DNA of 64,000 nucleotides from Thermanaerothrix solaris. GTDB lineage: Bacteria > Chloroflexota > Anaerolineae > Anaerolineales > Anaerolineaceae. The translations under genes and the position numbers were made by a program. Shown here in pieces: positions 33,678-42,720 of the stretch (position 1 is its first letter; each line of letters begins with the position of its first letter). The notes beneath the pieces were generated by a model. It saw only the letters and a program-made list of their open reading frames with translations. It did no database searches and had not been told where the DNA came from. The DNA lies in the NCBI RefSeq assembly GCF_032334255.1, contig NZ_JAUHMF010000002.1, positions 1,244,280 through 1,308,279 on the forward strand, given 5' to 3'.

Positions 33678-34964
33678 ATGAAACGCACGTGGTTTGTCCT
33701 GAGTGTCCTATTGGTGTTAGCGGTCATTCTGGCTGCTTGCCAACCAGCGGCGACACCTGCACCAACAACAGCGCCAACGCAACCCCCTGCTGAACCTACA
33801 AAACCTGCAGAACCAACTAAAGCACCTGAAGCCACCCAACCGGCCCAACCACAGGAGTTCGTCTTTGGGATGCTGTTGGTGGGACCTTACAATGACCATG
33901 GTTGGAGCGAGGCCCATTACAATGCTGGCCTCTATGTCGAACAGAAGGTGCCTGGAACAAAGATGGTGTATATTGACAAGGTCAACTCGGCTGATCGTCC
34001 AGGCACGACTCCTGAGCAACTGGCCGAAGACCTGGTTTCCAAGGGCGCTAAATTGGTGATCTTCAACTCGGATGACATGAAGGATGGCGCCGAGGCATTC
34101 GCCAAAGCCCATCCGGAGATTATCGTCATCCATGCGTCGGGTGATGGTGCCTGGAAAGAGGGCAAGAATTATCGCGATTTGCCCAACCTGGGCAACGTGA
34201 TGGGGCGCATGGAATATGGCAAGATGATCGCTGGGTGTGCGGCGGCACTGACCACTAAAACCGGTCAAATTGGTTACCTTGGTCCGCTCATCAATGATGA
34301 AACACGCCGCTTGGCTGCTTCGGCTTATTTGGGTGCCCGTTACTGCTGGAGCCAGTACCTGCAGAAAGATCCGGCACAGTTGAAGTTCAAGGTAACCTGG
34401 ATTGGCTTCTGGTTCAACATCCCCGGCGTGACCTCAGACCCGACCCAAGTTGCGGATGATTTCTTCAACAGCGGCTATGATGTGGTCATCTCAGGCATTG
34501 ACACGACCGAGGCATTAGCCGAAGCGAAGAAATTCCGTGGCCAGGGGAAAGAGGTATGGGCAATTCCGTACGATTACATCGGCGCTTGTGAAGAAGGCCA
34601 GGATGTCTGCTTGGGCGTACCGTACTTCAATTGGGGCCCGATGTATGCCAAATACATTCAGGAAGCCATTGCGGGCACCTGGAAGCCCTCGTGGGATTGG
34701 GTTGGCCCAGACTGGAACGACATCAACAATCCCGATACCAGCCACGTTGGCTTTGTGAAAGGTGCGGCTCTCTCCGCCGATGCCTCGGCACAGTTGGATA
34801 AGTTCATCTCCGAACTGGCCGGTGGGTTGAATCTGTGGAAGGGCCCGCTCAACTTCCAGGATGGCACACCCTTCCTGAAAGAGGGTGAGGTGGCTACTGA
34901 CTTCCAGGTCTGGTACCTACCGCAGTTGCTTGAGGGTATGGAGGGCCAGAGCGTTAGCCAATAG
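33678..34964 (+). CDS. BMP-family (PnrA-like) nucleoside-binding lipoprotein
   Basis: 428 aa. Signal peptide with LAAC lipobox at residue 21, then a Pro/Thr/Ala linker. The fold motif FVFGMLLVGPYNDHGWSEAHYNAG and the VGLVLASGD-like segment near residue 155 mark the BMP/PnrA family, which binds nucleosides. It is the substrate-binding subunit of the ABC system encoded immediately downstream and is placed after the carbamoyl genes, tying transport to purine breakdown. Confidence 0.9.
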   Translation: MKRTWFVLSVLLVLAVILAACQPAATPAPTTAPTQPPAEPTKPAEPTKAPEATQPAQPQEFVFGMLLVGPYNDHGWSEAHYNAGLYVEQKVPGTKMVYIDKVNSADRPGTTPEQLAEDLVSKGAKLVIFNSDDMKDGAEAFAKAHPEIIVIHASGDGAWKEGKNYRDLPNLGNVMGRMEYGKMIAGCAAALTTKTGQIGYLGPLINDETRRLAASAYLGARYCWSQYLQKDPAQLKFKVTWIGFWFNIPGVTSDPTQVADDFFNSGYDVVISGIDTTEALAEAKKFRGQGKEVWAIPYDYIGACEEGQDVCLGVPYFNWGPMYAKYIQEAIAGTWKPSWDWVGPDWNDINNPDTSHVGFVKGAALSADASAQLDKFISELAGGLNLWKGPLNFQDGTPFLKEGEVATDFQVWYLPQLLEGMEGQSVSQ

Positions 34965-34976
34965 TTCGGAAACCAG

Positions 34977-35003
34977 GGGGGAAGGCATTTCAAGCCTTCC
35001 CCC
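34977..35003 (+). terminator. Attenuator-like hairpin between binding protein and ABC genes
   Basis: GGGGGAAGGC (34977-34986) pairs with GCCTTCCCCC (34994-35003), 10 bp, immediately after the BMP stop and followed by ATTCTCT. It may reduce read-through so that the binding protein is made in excess of the membrane parts, which is common for ABC importers. Confidence 0.55.
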
Positions 35004-35026
35004 ATTCTCTAATGGCCGGGTGCGAG

Positions 35027-36490
35027 ATGAACGTTGAACTGATCAACATTCACAAGTGGTTTGGTCCCGTTCATGCCAATGATGGCATCACCCTGCACAT
35101 TCCTAGCGGGGTTATTCAGGGATTGCTGGGTGAGAATGGCGCTGGAAAAAGCACGTTGATGAAAATTCTTTCCGGGTTCTATCAGGCCGATGAAGGGGAA
35201 ATTCGTCTGGACGGGAAACCGGTGAAAATCGAATCCCCTGCTGACGCAATCCGCCATGGGGTAGGAATGCTTCATCAGGATCCGCTAGATTTTCCACCCA
35301 TGCGGGTGGTGGACAATTTGCTCATCGGCCATCGCGGTGGATTATTTCCCAATCGCGCGGAAGCGATACGGGCCATGCAGGATTTACAAGCGCGGTTTGG
35401 TTTCAATATTGATCCCTATGCTTATGTGGATACCCTGACCGTAGGTGAACGCCAACAATTAGAGATTATGCGCTTGCTCTGGTTAGGGGCCAGAGTGTTA
35501 ATTTTGGATGAACCAACGACAGGTATTAGTGCCAATCAAAAAGAAAAATTATTTGCGACGTTGCGTGCCCTGGCCGAGCAGGGGATGACGGTTATTTTCG
35601 TCTCTCATAAACTGGAAGAAGTGGAAGAACTGTGTCATCGCGTTGCTGTCTTGCGCCAAGGAAAGTTGGTGGGTGAATTGGAACCACCCTACCGAACTGA
35701 GGAATTAGTCAAGTTGATGTTTGGCAAGGTGGTAGTGCCGGAAGATAAGACCCATTTTGATTCAAAGGAACCCCTTTTCCGCCTTGAAAACATCAGTATT
35801 GAAGATTATCGCTTGCAGATTCGTGATGTGTCTCTCACTGTGCACCGGGGAGAAGTGATCGGTTTAGCCGGTATGGAGGGGTCGGGTCAGCGCCAATTTC
35901 TCCAAGCCTGTGCGGGTATTATTCGTCCGGTTGCTGGTGAGATTCTCCTCGATAGTAAGCGGCTTACTGGACGTCCTTATCGTGAGTTCCTGGAGGCAGG
36001 TATTACCTACGTACCGGCAGCGCGTTTGGAGGAGGGATTAATTCCAGGTCTTACCCTTACCGAACATTTTGTTTTAGCCGAGCCTCAAGAAGGGTTTGTC
36101 GTCAATCGGCAAAAGGCTGCAGCACTGACGACACAACGCATTGCTGATTTTTCCATCAAGGGTATGCCTACCAGTACGGTGGAGTCACTTTCGGGTGGGA
36201 ATCAACAGCGGGCGTTATTGGCGATGCTGCGACAACCGCTTAACTTGCTGCTCTTGGAACATCCTACCCGTGGCTTGGATATTGAATCCACGATTTGGAT
36301 ATGGGGTAAGTTGAAAGAACGTTGTCGTCAAGGCACGGCGATTATCTTTACCTCTGCAGATTTGGAAGAAATCCTGCATTATAGCGATCGTATATTGGTC
36401 TTCTTTGGTGGTAAGGTCTCTCAACCTATAGAAGCCACCAAGACGAGTGTAGAGGAATTAGGCCAGTTAATCGGTGGCAAGGGATTCTAA
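35027..36490 (+). CDS. ABC transporter, duplicated ATP-binding protein (nucleoside type)
   Basis: 487 aa from the second ATG (an in-frame ATG five codons earlier is also open). Two ABC domains: Walker A GENGAGKSTLMKIL near residue 37, signature and Walker B VLILDEPTTGIS; second domain GMEGSGQRQFLQAC near residue 290 and LSGGNQQRALLAML and LLLEHPTRGLD. The second Walker A is GSGQRQ, atypical, as is normal for the second domain in this type. Energises uptake with the following permeases. Confidence 0.92.
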   Translation: MNVELINIHKWFGPVHANDGITLHIPSGVIQGLLGENGAGKSTLMKILSGFYQADEGEIRLDGKPVKIESPADAIRHGVGMLHQDPLDFPPMRVVDNLLIGHRGGLFPNRAEAIRAMQDLQARFGFNIDPYAYVDTLTVGERQQLEIMRLLWLGARVLILDEPTTGISANQKEKLFATLRALAEQGMTVIFVSHKLEEVEELCHRVAVLRQGKLVGELEPPYRTEELVKLMFGKVVVPEDKTHFDSKEPLFRLENISIEDYRLQIRDVSLTVHRGEVIGLAGMEGSGQRQFLQACAGIIRPVAGEILLDSKRLTGRPYREFLEAGITYVPAARLEEGLIPGLTLTEHFVLAEPQEGFVVNRQKAAALTTQRIADFSIKGMPTSTVESLSGGNQQRALLAMLRQPLNLLLLEHPTRGLDIESTIWIWGKLKERCRQGTAIIFTSADLEEILHYSDRILVFFGGKVSQPIEATKTSVEELGQLIGGKGF

Positions 36491-36505
36491 TCGTATGGAG
36501 TAGCC

Positions 36506-37549
36506 ATGGTAAAAGCGTCATCCCGGTGGACCAATCTTGCCTTTCAACTTCTGGCCATTGCATTAGCACTAGTATTTACCTCTTTGGTGATGGTGCTGGC
36601 AAAAGCAGATCCTCTTGAGGCTTACCGCAACATTGTTGTGGGTTCAGTGGGATCTATCAATAAATTTAGTGATGTGCTTGTGGCTTGGGTGCCACTTCTA
36701 CTAGCCACATCAGGGCTTTTGGTGACCTATACGGCGGGATTGTGGAATATTGGGGTTGAGGGGCAGATCACGTTGGGGGCGATCTTCACCACATGGGCAT
36801 TGCGGGTACTTCAGGACAGTAGCCTCCCCGCGGGATTAATCATTGCGATTGGCTTTCTGAGCGGGGCGCTGGGGGGCATGTTATGGGCTAGTGTGGTGGC
36901 ATTTCTCAAGATTTATGGCGGTGTCAATGAGATCTTTGGTGGTCTGGGTATGAACTTTGTCGCAACGGCCTTGACCATCTGGTTGATCTTCGGCCCTTGG
37001 AAGCGCCCGGGGATCGGTTCGATGAGCGGCACCGAGCCCTTTAAAGAAGCCCTTTGGTTGCCCACGTTTACAGGGTTGCGCATCAGTCCGTGGTCGTTGA
37101 TAGTGGGAATTGTCGGTATCGTGATCATATATCTCCTGTTACAGGGCACCTATTTTGGCTTGAAGTTAAAGGCGGTGGGGCGAAACCGACGGGCTGCATT
37201 TTTGCTTGGCATCCCTACCACGCAGTACATGTGGGCAGCATTTTTGCTGTGTGGGCTCTTTGCCGGGTTGGCCGGTGCAGTGCAAGTGTTAGGAGTCTAT
37301 CACCGGCTGATCCCGTCAATTTCGTCAGGGTATGGATTTTTGGGAATGCTGGTGGCCATGTTGATCAACTATCAGCCTACATGGGCCGCCCCAGTTGCCT
37401 TGTTCTTCGCAGCGCTCAACATTGGGAGCATCCAGTTGCCTATTGTGATGAAACTGGACTCAACGCTTTCGGGCGTGTTGCAGGGCGCACTGGTGTTAGC
37501 GGTGCTGCTTATGGACGGCGTCCGTCAACGCATTCTGCGACGACGATAA
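36506..37549 (+). CDS. ABC transporter permease, nucleoside type (subunit 1)
   Basis: 347 aa with around nine to ten hydrophobic segments; YTAGLWNIGVEGQITLGAI near residue 75 and GGVNEIFGGLGMNFVATAL are typical of the YufP-like branch of the branched-chain-type permeases used by BMP importers. It follows the ATPase by 15 bp. Confidence 0.9.
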   Translation: MVKASSRWTNLAFQLLAIALALVFTSLVMVLAKADPLEAYRNIVVGSVGSINKFSDVLVAWVPLLLATSGLLVTYTAGLWNIGVEGQITLGAIFTTWALRVLQDSSLPAGLIIAIGFLSGALGGMLWASVVAFLKIYGGVNEIFGGLGMNFVATALTIWLIFGPWKRPGIGSMSGTEPFKEALWLPTFTGLRISPWSLIVGIVGIVIIYLLLQGTYFGLKLKAVGRNRRAAFLLGIPTTQYMWAAFLLCGLFAGLAGAVQVLGVYHRLIPSISSGYGFLGMLVAMLINYQPTWAAPVALFFAALNIGSIQLPIVMKLDSTLSGVLQGALVLAVLLMDGVRQRILRRR

Positions 37550-37558
37550 GGAGGGCGC

Positions 37559-38554
37559 ATGGATACAGCCTTGGTTATTGGGATTGCAGGTATTCTGGCT
37601 TCAGCCGCACCAATTGTGTTTGCGGCCATCGGCGAAACGATTATTGAGCGCTCGGGGGTAATCAATCTTTCTGTTAATGGCGCCATTCTGCTCACTGCAA
37701 TGGCCGGCTTTGCAGTTGCCGTAACCACCGGAAATGTGGTATTGGGATTGCTGGTTGGGGCAGTTATTGGTGCCCTTGTGGCTCTGATTGTAGCCTTTGC
37801 CAGTATCACCTTGAAACAGTCTCAGGTTGCGGTTGGCTTCGTTCTTGCGCTCTTATGTCGAGATTTAGCCTATTTTCTGGGTAATCCCTATATGGGACTT
37901 TCGGGGCCACGGTTGCCTCACCTGCCCATCCCCGGATTGGCTTACATCCCTATATTGGGGACTGTTTTCTTTCAGCATGATCTCATGACCTATTTGAGTT
38001 TTGTGCTGATTGTTCTGGCCTATGTTTATATTTTCCGTACTCGCCCAGGACTGATGCTCCAGGGTATCGGTGAACGACCTGCGGCGGCCTATGTGCGAGG
38101 CGCAAACGTCAATTTACTCCGTTACATTTACACCATAGTGGGTGGCGCGTTGATCGGATTGGCCGGTCCAATGTATTCGCTTAGTGTCAAGGCGGGGTGG
38201 AAGGGAACGATTTCCGGCCTGGATGGGATTGGCTGGATCGCGCTAGCGTTGACCATTTTTGGGGGTTGGAACCCACTGCGAGCAGCCTTGGGTGCGTACT
38301 TCTTTGCCTTTTTACAGTGGTTAGGGTTGGTCTTACAGCCCAGTTTACCCAATGTTCCTTCCCAGGTGCTTCAGGTGGCACCTTTCCCCTTAATGATTTT
38401 GACTCTTTTGCTGGTCAATGTGGGGAACGCAGAATGGGTGGATCGGACTTTGGCAGGTTTGCCTGAACAAATGCGCCATGCTATCGCACGGGTGTTACGA
38501 GCAATGCGCACCTCACCGCCGGCAGCGCTTGGGGTGCCGTTCGAAAAAGAGTAA
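37559..38554 (+). CDS. ABC transporter permease, nucleoside type (subunit 2)
   Basis: 331 aa, nine or so membrane segments; VFAAIGETIIERSGVINLSVNGAI and the C-terminal SGLDGIGWIALALTIFGGWNPLRAALGAYFFAFLQ pattern define the YufQ-like partner. An AGGAGGG site precedes the ATG by a few bases. Forms a heterodimeric channel with the preceding permease. Confidence 0.9.
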   Translation: MDTALVIGIAGILASAAPIVFAAIGETIIERSGVINLSVNGAILLTAMAGFAVAVTTGNVVLGLLVGAVIGALVALIVAFASITLKQSQVAVGFVLALLCRDLAYFLGNPYMGLSGPRLPHLPIPGLAYIPILGTVFFQHDLMTYLSFVLIVLAYVYIFRTRPGLMLQGIGERPAAAYVRGANVNLLRYIYTIVGGALIGLAGPMYSLSVKAGWKGTISGLDGIGWIALALTIFGGWNPLRAALGAYFFAFLQWLGLVLQPSLPNVPSQVLQVAPFPLMILTLLLVNVGNAEWVDRTLAGLPEQMRHAIARVLRAMRTSPPAALGVPFEKE

Positions 38555-38586
38555 GTCAATTCAATTCTTGATGGCAGGAGATTCTC

Positions 38587-39840
38587 ATGGGTAATTTTGT
38601 CGGCTATCGCTGTTCACTGTGTGGTACGGAGTACCAGCCGGATCAGGTCACGTATACCTGTCCGAAGGATGGGGGAAACCTGGATGTTTGGCTTGATTAC
38701 ACAGAAATCAAGAATCGTTTTCAGGTCAACGATATCACAAGCCGTAGAGATTACTCAATATGGCGCTACTTGCCCCTGCTCCCGGTTGAAGATCCCGGAG
38801 GCGAGGGAACCCCTTTGCGCATGGTGGGGTGGACGCCGGTTTATACGCCACAGCGCCTGGCAAAAGAACTGGGAATTAAGACCTTGTGGGTAAAGGATGA
38901 GGGGCGCAATCCTACCGCGTCATTTAAAGACCGCGCCAGCGCGGTTGTGGTAGCACGGGCGCGTCAGATCAAGGCTGAGGTCGTCGTTACGGCCTCGACA
39001 GGCAATGCAGGTGCGGCACTCGCGGGTATGGCGGCGGCCATCGGACAAAAGGCGGTGATCTTTGCCCCCAAGACGGCACCCCCCGCAAAAGTCGCCCAAC
39101 TGCTGGTGTTTGGGGCACAAGTGATCCTGGTGGATGGTAATTATGACCAGGCGTTTGATTTGACCATTCAGGCAAGTCAGGAATTTGGTTGGTATTGCCG
39201 CAATACTGGTTATAACCCCTTCACGGCTGAAGGTAAAAAGACGGCTGCATTAGAAATATGGGAGCAGGTGATCCTGAATATGCGCGCGGGCTCGCGGCCG
39301 TTATGTGTGTTCGTCTCCGTAGGCGATGGAAATATTATCTCTGGTATCCATAAAGGCTTCAAGGATCTGGCGACATTGGGTTGGCTAGAGCAAATGCCAC
39401 GAATTTTTGGCGTGCAGTCTGAAGGATCGGCCGCTGTGGCAAACGCTTATTTCAAGGGCACTGAGGTCATTGAGCCGGTATCGGCTCAAACTATTGCTGA
39501 TAGCATATCAGTGGATTTGCCACGCGACGGCGTGCGTGCGGTGCGGGCAGCCCGCCAGACCAACGGTGCCTATATCACCGTTCCCGATAGTGAGATACTG
39601 AAAGCCATTGCGGATTTGGGGCGCGTAGGCATTTTTGCCGAACCCGCAGGGGCTACGGCATATGCTGGGTTGAAGAAGGCGCTTCAGCAAGGACTTGTGA
39701 CACCCGACGATCCAATTCTGGTATTGAATACCGGAAGCGGCCTCAAGGATATTCGGGCGGCTATGCAGGCAGTAAAAGAAGCACCAGTTATCGAGCCCTC
39801 CCTTTCCGCGCTTAAAGCCCATTTAAGTCAAACAGCGTGA
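38587..39840 (+). CDS. Threonine-synthase-like PLP enzyme
   Basis: 417 aa, fold-type II PLP. An N-terminal ribbon CSLCGTEYQPDQVTYTCPKDGG, then the PLP lysine in NPTASFKDRASAVV (about residue 117), the glycine loop TASTGNAGAALAGMAA and the phosphate-site NTGSGLKD near the C-terminus. This is the ThrC layout (phosphohomoserine to threonine), but the neighbours (nucleoside importer, purine deaminases, no homoserine genes) allow a beta-elimination on another amino acid. Assign as ThrC-like with caution. Confidence 0.75.
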   Translation: MGNFVGYRCSLCGTEYQPDQVTYTCPKDGGNLDVWLDYTEIKNRFQVNDITSRRDYSIWRYLPLLPVEDPGGEGTPLRMVGWTPVYTPQRLAKELGIKTLWVKDEGRNPTASFKDRASAVVVARARQIKAEVVVTASTGNAGAALAGMAAAIGQKAVIFAPKTAPPAKVAQLLVFGAQVILVDGNYDQAFDLTIQASQEFGWYCRNTGYNPFTAEGKKTAALEIWEQVILNMRAGSRPLCVFVSVGDGNIISGIHKGFKDLATLGWLEQMPRIFGVQSEGSAAVANAYFKGTEVIEPVSAQTIADSISVDLPRDGVRAVRAARQTNGAYITVPDSEILKAIADLGRVGIFAEPAGATAYAGLKKALQQGLVTPDDPILVLNTGSGLKDIRAAMQAVKEAPVIEPSLSALKAHLSQTA

Positions 39841-39845
39841 GGGTC

Positions 39846-40802
39846 ATGGAAACACCAACTTTTTCGATTGTTGTGCCAGTTTATAACGAAGAGGGTTGCC
39901 TGGATGAACTTTACCGCCGAATTGTGGCGGTAATGGAGAGCACGGGCGAACCCTGGGAACTGGTGCTGGTGGATGATGGCTCTCGTGATCGCTCCACCGA
40001 GATCATCAAGCGGTTAGCAGAGCAGGATCGGCGCGTGCGGCCAGTCATCTTTGCGCGCAACTTCGGTCACCAAATCGCAGTGACCGCTGGTTTGGACTAC
40101 AGCCGCGGGCAAGCCGTGGTGATCATTGATGCCGATTTGCAGGATCCACCGGAGGTGATCCTTGATCTCATTGCCAAATGGCGAGAGGGATATGAGGTGG
40201 TTTACGCCGTACGCACCGAACGCGAGGGCGAAACGTGGTTTAAGAAATTCACCGCGGCAGCATTCTACCGGCTGATCTACCGCATTACTGATGTCAAGAT
40301 CCCGGTAGATACAGGTGATTTTCGTCTGATGGATCGCAAAGTGGTGGATGTCTTGAGCCGAATGCGTGAGCATCACCGTTTTTTACGGGGAATGTCGGCC
40401 TGGGTAGGGTTTCGCCAGATTGGCGTTCCTTACAAGCGAGCTCCTCGCTACGCGGGTGAAACCAAATATCCTCTGCGTAAGATGCTCCGCCTTGCCCTAA
40501 ACGCGATTACCAGTTTTTCCTACTTTCCACTGCAATTAGCAACCTATCTCGGATTTTTAGCGGCTGGTTTGGCGATTGTGGCGATTCCTGTGGTGATCAT
40601 CTTACGCGCTTTGCAGCCCCAGGCCTTTTTTGGTCAAGCCTCAACCTTAATTGCGGTGTTGTTCCTGGGCGGTGTGCAGTTAATCTCGCTCGGGATTTTA
40701 GGTGAGTATGTCGGTCGTATTTACGATGAAGTCAAAGGGCGTCCGCTTTATGTCGTACGCGAAGTGCCCTCTGATGATCAAACCATAGAGAAAAAATCAT
40801 AA
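39846..40802 (+). CDS. Family 2 glycosyltransferase (GtrB/DPM-like)
   Basis: 318 aa. SIVVPVYNEEGCLDELYRRI and LVLVDDGSRDRSTEII, then IIDADLQDPPEVI give the GT2 nucleotide-sugar site (DXD-like). Two transmembrane helices near residues 235-300 place it in the membrane, as for polyprenyl-phosphate glucosyl- or mannosyltransferases. An alternative GTG at 39837 overlaps the preceding stop. Its position inside a catabolic run is odd and may be incidental. Confidence 0.88.
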   Translation: METPTFSIVVPVYNEEGCLDELYRRIVAVMESTGEPWELVLVDDGSRDRSTEIIKRLAEQDRRVRPVIFARNFGHQIAVTAGLDYSRGQAVVIIDADLQDPPEVILDLIAKWREGYEVVYAVRTEREGETWFKKFTAAAFYRLIYRITDVKIPVDTGDFRLMDRKVVDVLSRMREHHRFLRGMSAWVGFRQIGVPYKRAPRYAGETKYPLRKMLRLALNAITSFSYFPLQLATYLGFLAAGLAIVAIPVVIILRALQPQAFFGQASTLIAVLFLGGVQLISLGILGEYVGRIYDEVKGRPLYVVREVPSDDQTIEKKS

Positions 40803-40822
40803 ATCAAGAGGAGTGTGAAACG

Positions 40823-42301
40823 ATGGCAAAAATTGATTTAACGGTCATTCCTGAGCGACGCGAACGAACCATTCAACGCGTCCGGGAGCGCAATATTATC
40901 ATTCCCACTTTTGCTCAGATGAAGAATCCCGATTTGATCCCTGCGCGGATTAAAGAAGAACTGCGCAACATTGGACTCTGGGATGTTCATCCGCGCAATC
41001 TCTTCCGTATCACCTGGAAGAATGAGCCAGTGCCGTTTGGGGGCGGCTTTGGCCCGGTCAATACACTGGAGTTCCCCAGCAGTCTGACTGGCGTACCGGC
41101 GCGAATCATTGGCTTGGTGGGTAAGTGGTTTCCTACCGGTGCGCATAAGGTTGGTGCGGCGTTTGGGTGTCTGGTGCCGCGTTTGGTGACCGGGCAGTTT
41201 GATCCTACGACTCAGAAAGCTGTATGGCCCTCGACCGGCAATTACTGCCGTGGAGGCGCGTATGATTCGGCTCTGCTGGCTTGTGACTCGATTGCGATCT
41301 TGCCCGAAGGGATGAGCAAGGAACGTTTCGAGTGGCTATCAAAGATTGCCAGCGAGGTGATCGCTACCCCCGGTAGTGAATCTAACGTTAAGGAAATCTT
41401 TGATAAATGCTGGGAACTGCGCCGTTCAGGCCAGGACTTGATGATCTTCAACCAGTTTGAAGAATTCGGTAATTATTTGTGGCACTATGAGGTCACCGGC
41501 CACGCCATGGAAGAAGTGCTCAAGCGCATCATGGGCCCGAAGGACGAATTCCGTGGCGTGGCGCTGACTACCGGTTCTGCCGGTACAATTGCCTGTGGCG
41601 ACTACCTGAAACAACTCTTCCCCAACAGTAAAATCGTGGCTGGTGAAGCCTTGCAATGCCCGACCCTCTTTGAGAACGGCTTTGGTGCGCATCGCATCGA
41701 GGGCATTGGAGATAAACATGTGCCGTGGATTCACAACGTCAAGAATACCGATCTGGTAGCGGCCATTGATGATAATGACGTGGTCGCAGTGATGCGCCTG
41801 TTCAACGAGCCGACCGGGCGGGAGTATCTGGTGCGCAAAGGTGTGCCAGAAGAGGTCGTTTCGAAATTGGATCTCCTCGGTTTCTCCGGGATTGCCAACC
41901 TGCTCTCTGCCATTAAGACAGCTAAGTATTACGAGATGGGTGAGAACGATATTATGCTCATCGTCCTCACCGATTCCATGGAACTTTATGGTAGCCGGAT
42001 CCAGGAATATCGCGAGCAGTACGGTGAATTTACCCCGTACCATGCAGCAGAAGCCTACGCCCGCAGCCTGCAGGGACAGAGCGTTGATTATCTCCTCGAA
42101 CTGCGCTACGCGGATCGCCGACGGGTACACAATTTGAAGTACTATACCTGGGTGGAGCAGCAAGGCAAGACCTACGAAGAGATTTTGGCCCAGTGGTATG
42201 ATCGCAACTACTGGACCGAGTTGCAAAGTCAGGTAGAGGAGATTGACGCGCTCATTACGGAATTCAACGAGCGGGTCGGATTGATCAAAAACTACCAATA
42301 A
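40823..42301 (+). CDS. TrpB-fold PLP-dependent enzyme of unknown substrate
   Basis: 492 aa, longer than TrpB (about 400). PLP lysine in FPTGAHKVGAAFG (about residue 112), a glycine-rich cofactor loop in TTGSAGTIACGDYLKQ, and a Ser in TDSMELYG near residue 390. Tryptophan-synthase-beta or cysteine-synthase-like fold, but no close named family is recognised. Such proteins occur in anaerobes as unspecified PLP-dependent beta subunits. Its place at the end of the purine/carbamoyl block, after a ThrC-like enzyme, makes an ammonia-lyase or beta-elimination role plausible. Closed by a strong terminator. Confidence 0.72.
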   Translation: MAKIDLTVIPERRERTIQRVRERNIIIPTFAQMKNPDLIPARIKEELRNIGLWDVHPRNLFRITWKNEPVPFGGGFGPVNTLEFPSSLTGVPARIIGLVGKWFPTGAHKVGAAFGCLVPRLVTGQFDPTTQKAVWPSTGNYCRGGAYDSALLACDSIAILPEGMSKERFEWLSKIASEVIATPGSESNVKEIFDKCWELRRSGQDLMIFNQFEEFGNYLWHYEVTGHAMEEVLKRIMGPKDEFRGVALTTGSAGTIACGDYLKQLFPNSKIVAGEALQCPTLFENGFGAHRIEGIGDKHVPWIHNVKNTDLVAAIDDNDVVAVMRLFNEPTGREYLVRKGVPEEVVSKLDLLGFSGIANLLSAIKTAKYYEMGENDIMLIVLTDSMELYGSRIQEYREQYGEFTPYHAAEAYARSLQGQSVDYLLELRYADRRRVHNLKYYTWVEQQGKTYEEILAQWYDRNYWTELQSQVEEIDALITEFNERVGLIKNYQ

Positions 42302-42320
42302 GGCCGCATAGTGAGCGAAT

Positions 42321-42357
42321 CGCCCCGCCTTTGCAATAGAGGCGGGGCGGTTTTTTC
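42321..42357 (+). terminator. Rho-independent terminator after the TrpB-fold gene
   Basis: CGCCCCGCC (42321-42329) pairs with GGCGGGGCG (42341-42349), followed by TTTTTT at 42351-42356. It ends the long plus-strand block. Confidence 0.9.
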
Positions 42358-42423
42358 TTAACCAAAAGTATAGTAAAATAGGCGGCGTTGGGCATACTGA
42401 AATCTTCAGGGAGAGAAACCACA

Positions 42424-42720
42424 ATGCAAACATGCTCGCGTTGCCAAACTCAAGTGCCTGATACCGAAACACTTTGCCCGACCTGTGGGGCAGATTTATA
42501 TGAGTATTCCACAACCAGGGTGGCTCTAAAGAAAATGCAGGCCAACCCGCGTGTCAGCATGATTCGCCTTGCGGTTGCTGCCGATGCCTGCCCAACTTGC
42601 CGCAAGATGTATGGCACTTATCCCAAGGATCAGGTTCCTCTGTTGCCCATTGAGGGGTGCTCGAATGGGCTGGGTTGCCGGTGTTTTTATGAACCGGTCC
42701 TGACCGAGATTTATCCTTGA
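42424..42720 (+). CDS. Zinc-ribbon protein of unknown function
   Basis: 98 aa from ATG with AGGGAGAG upstream. Two N-terminal Cys pairs, CSRC and CPTC (residues 3-20), form a zinc ribbon; a second Cys cluster (CPTC, then C and GCRCF near the C-terminus) may bind another metal. No family recognised. It converges on the hydrolase gene with a 10-bp overlap. Confidence 0.65.
   Translation: MQTCSRCQTQVPDTETLCPTCGADLYEYSTTRVALKKMQANPRVSMIRLAVAADACPTCRKMYGTYPKDQVPLLPIEGCSNGLGCRCFYEPVLTEIYP

Noticed and set aside
40823..42301. Calling this gene trpB
   Set aside because: Length and surrounding genes differ, no trpA or other trp genes, and the Lys motif alone does not prove tryptophan synthesis.
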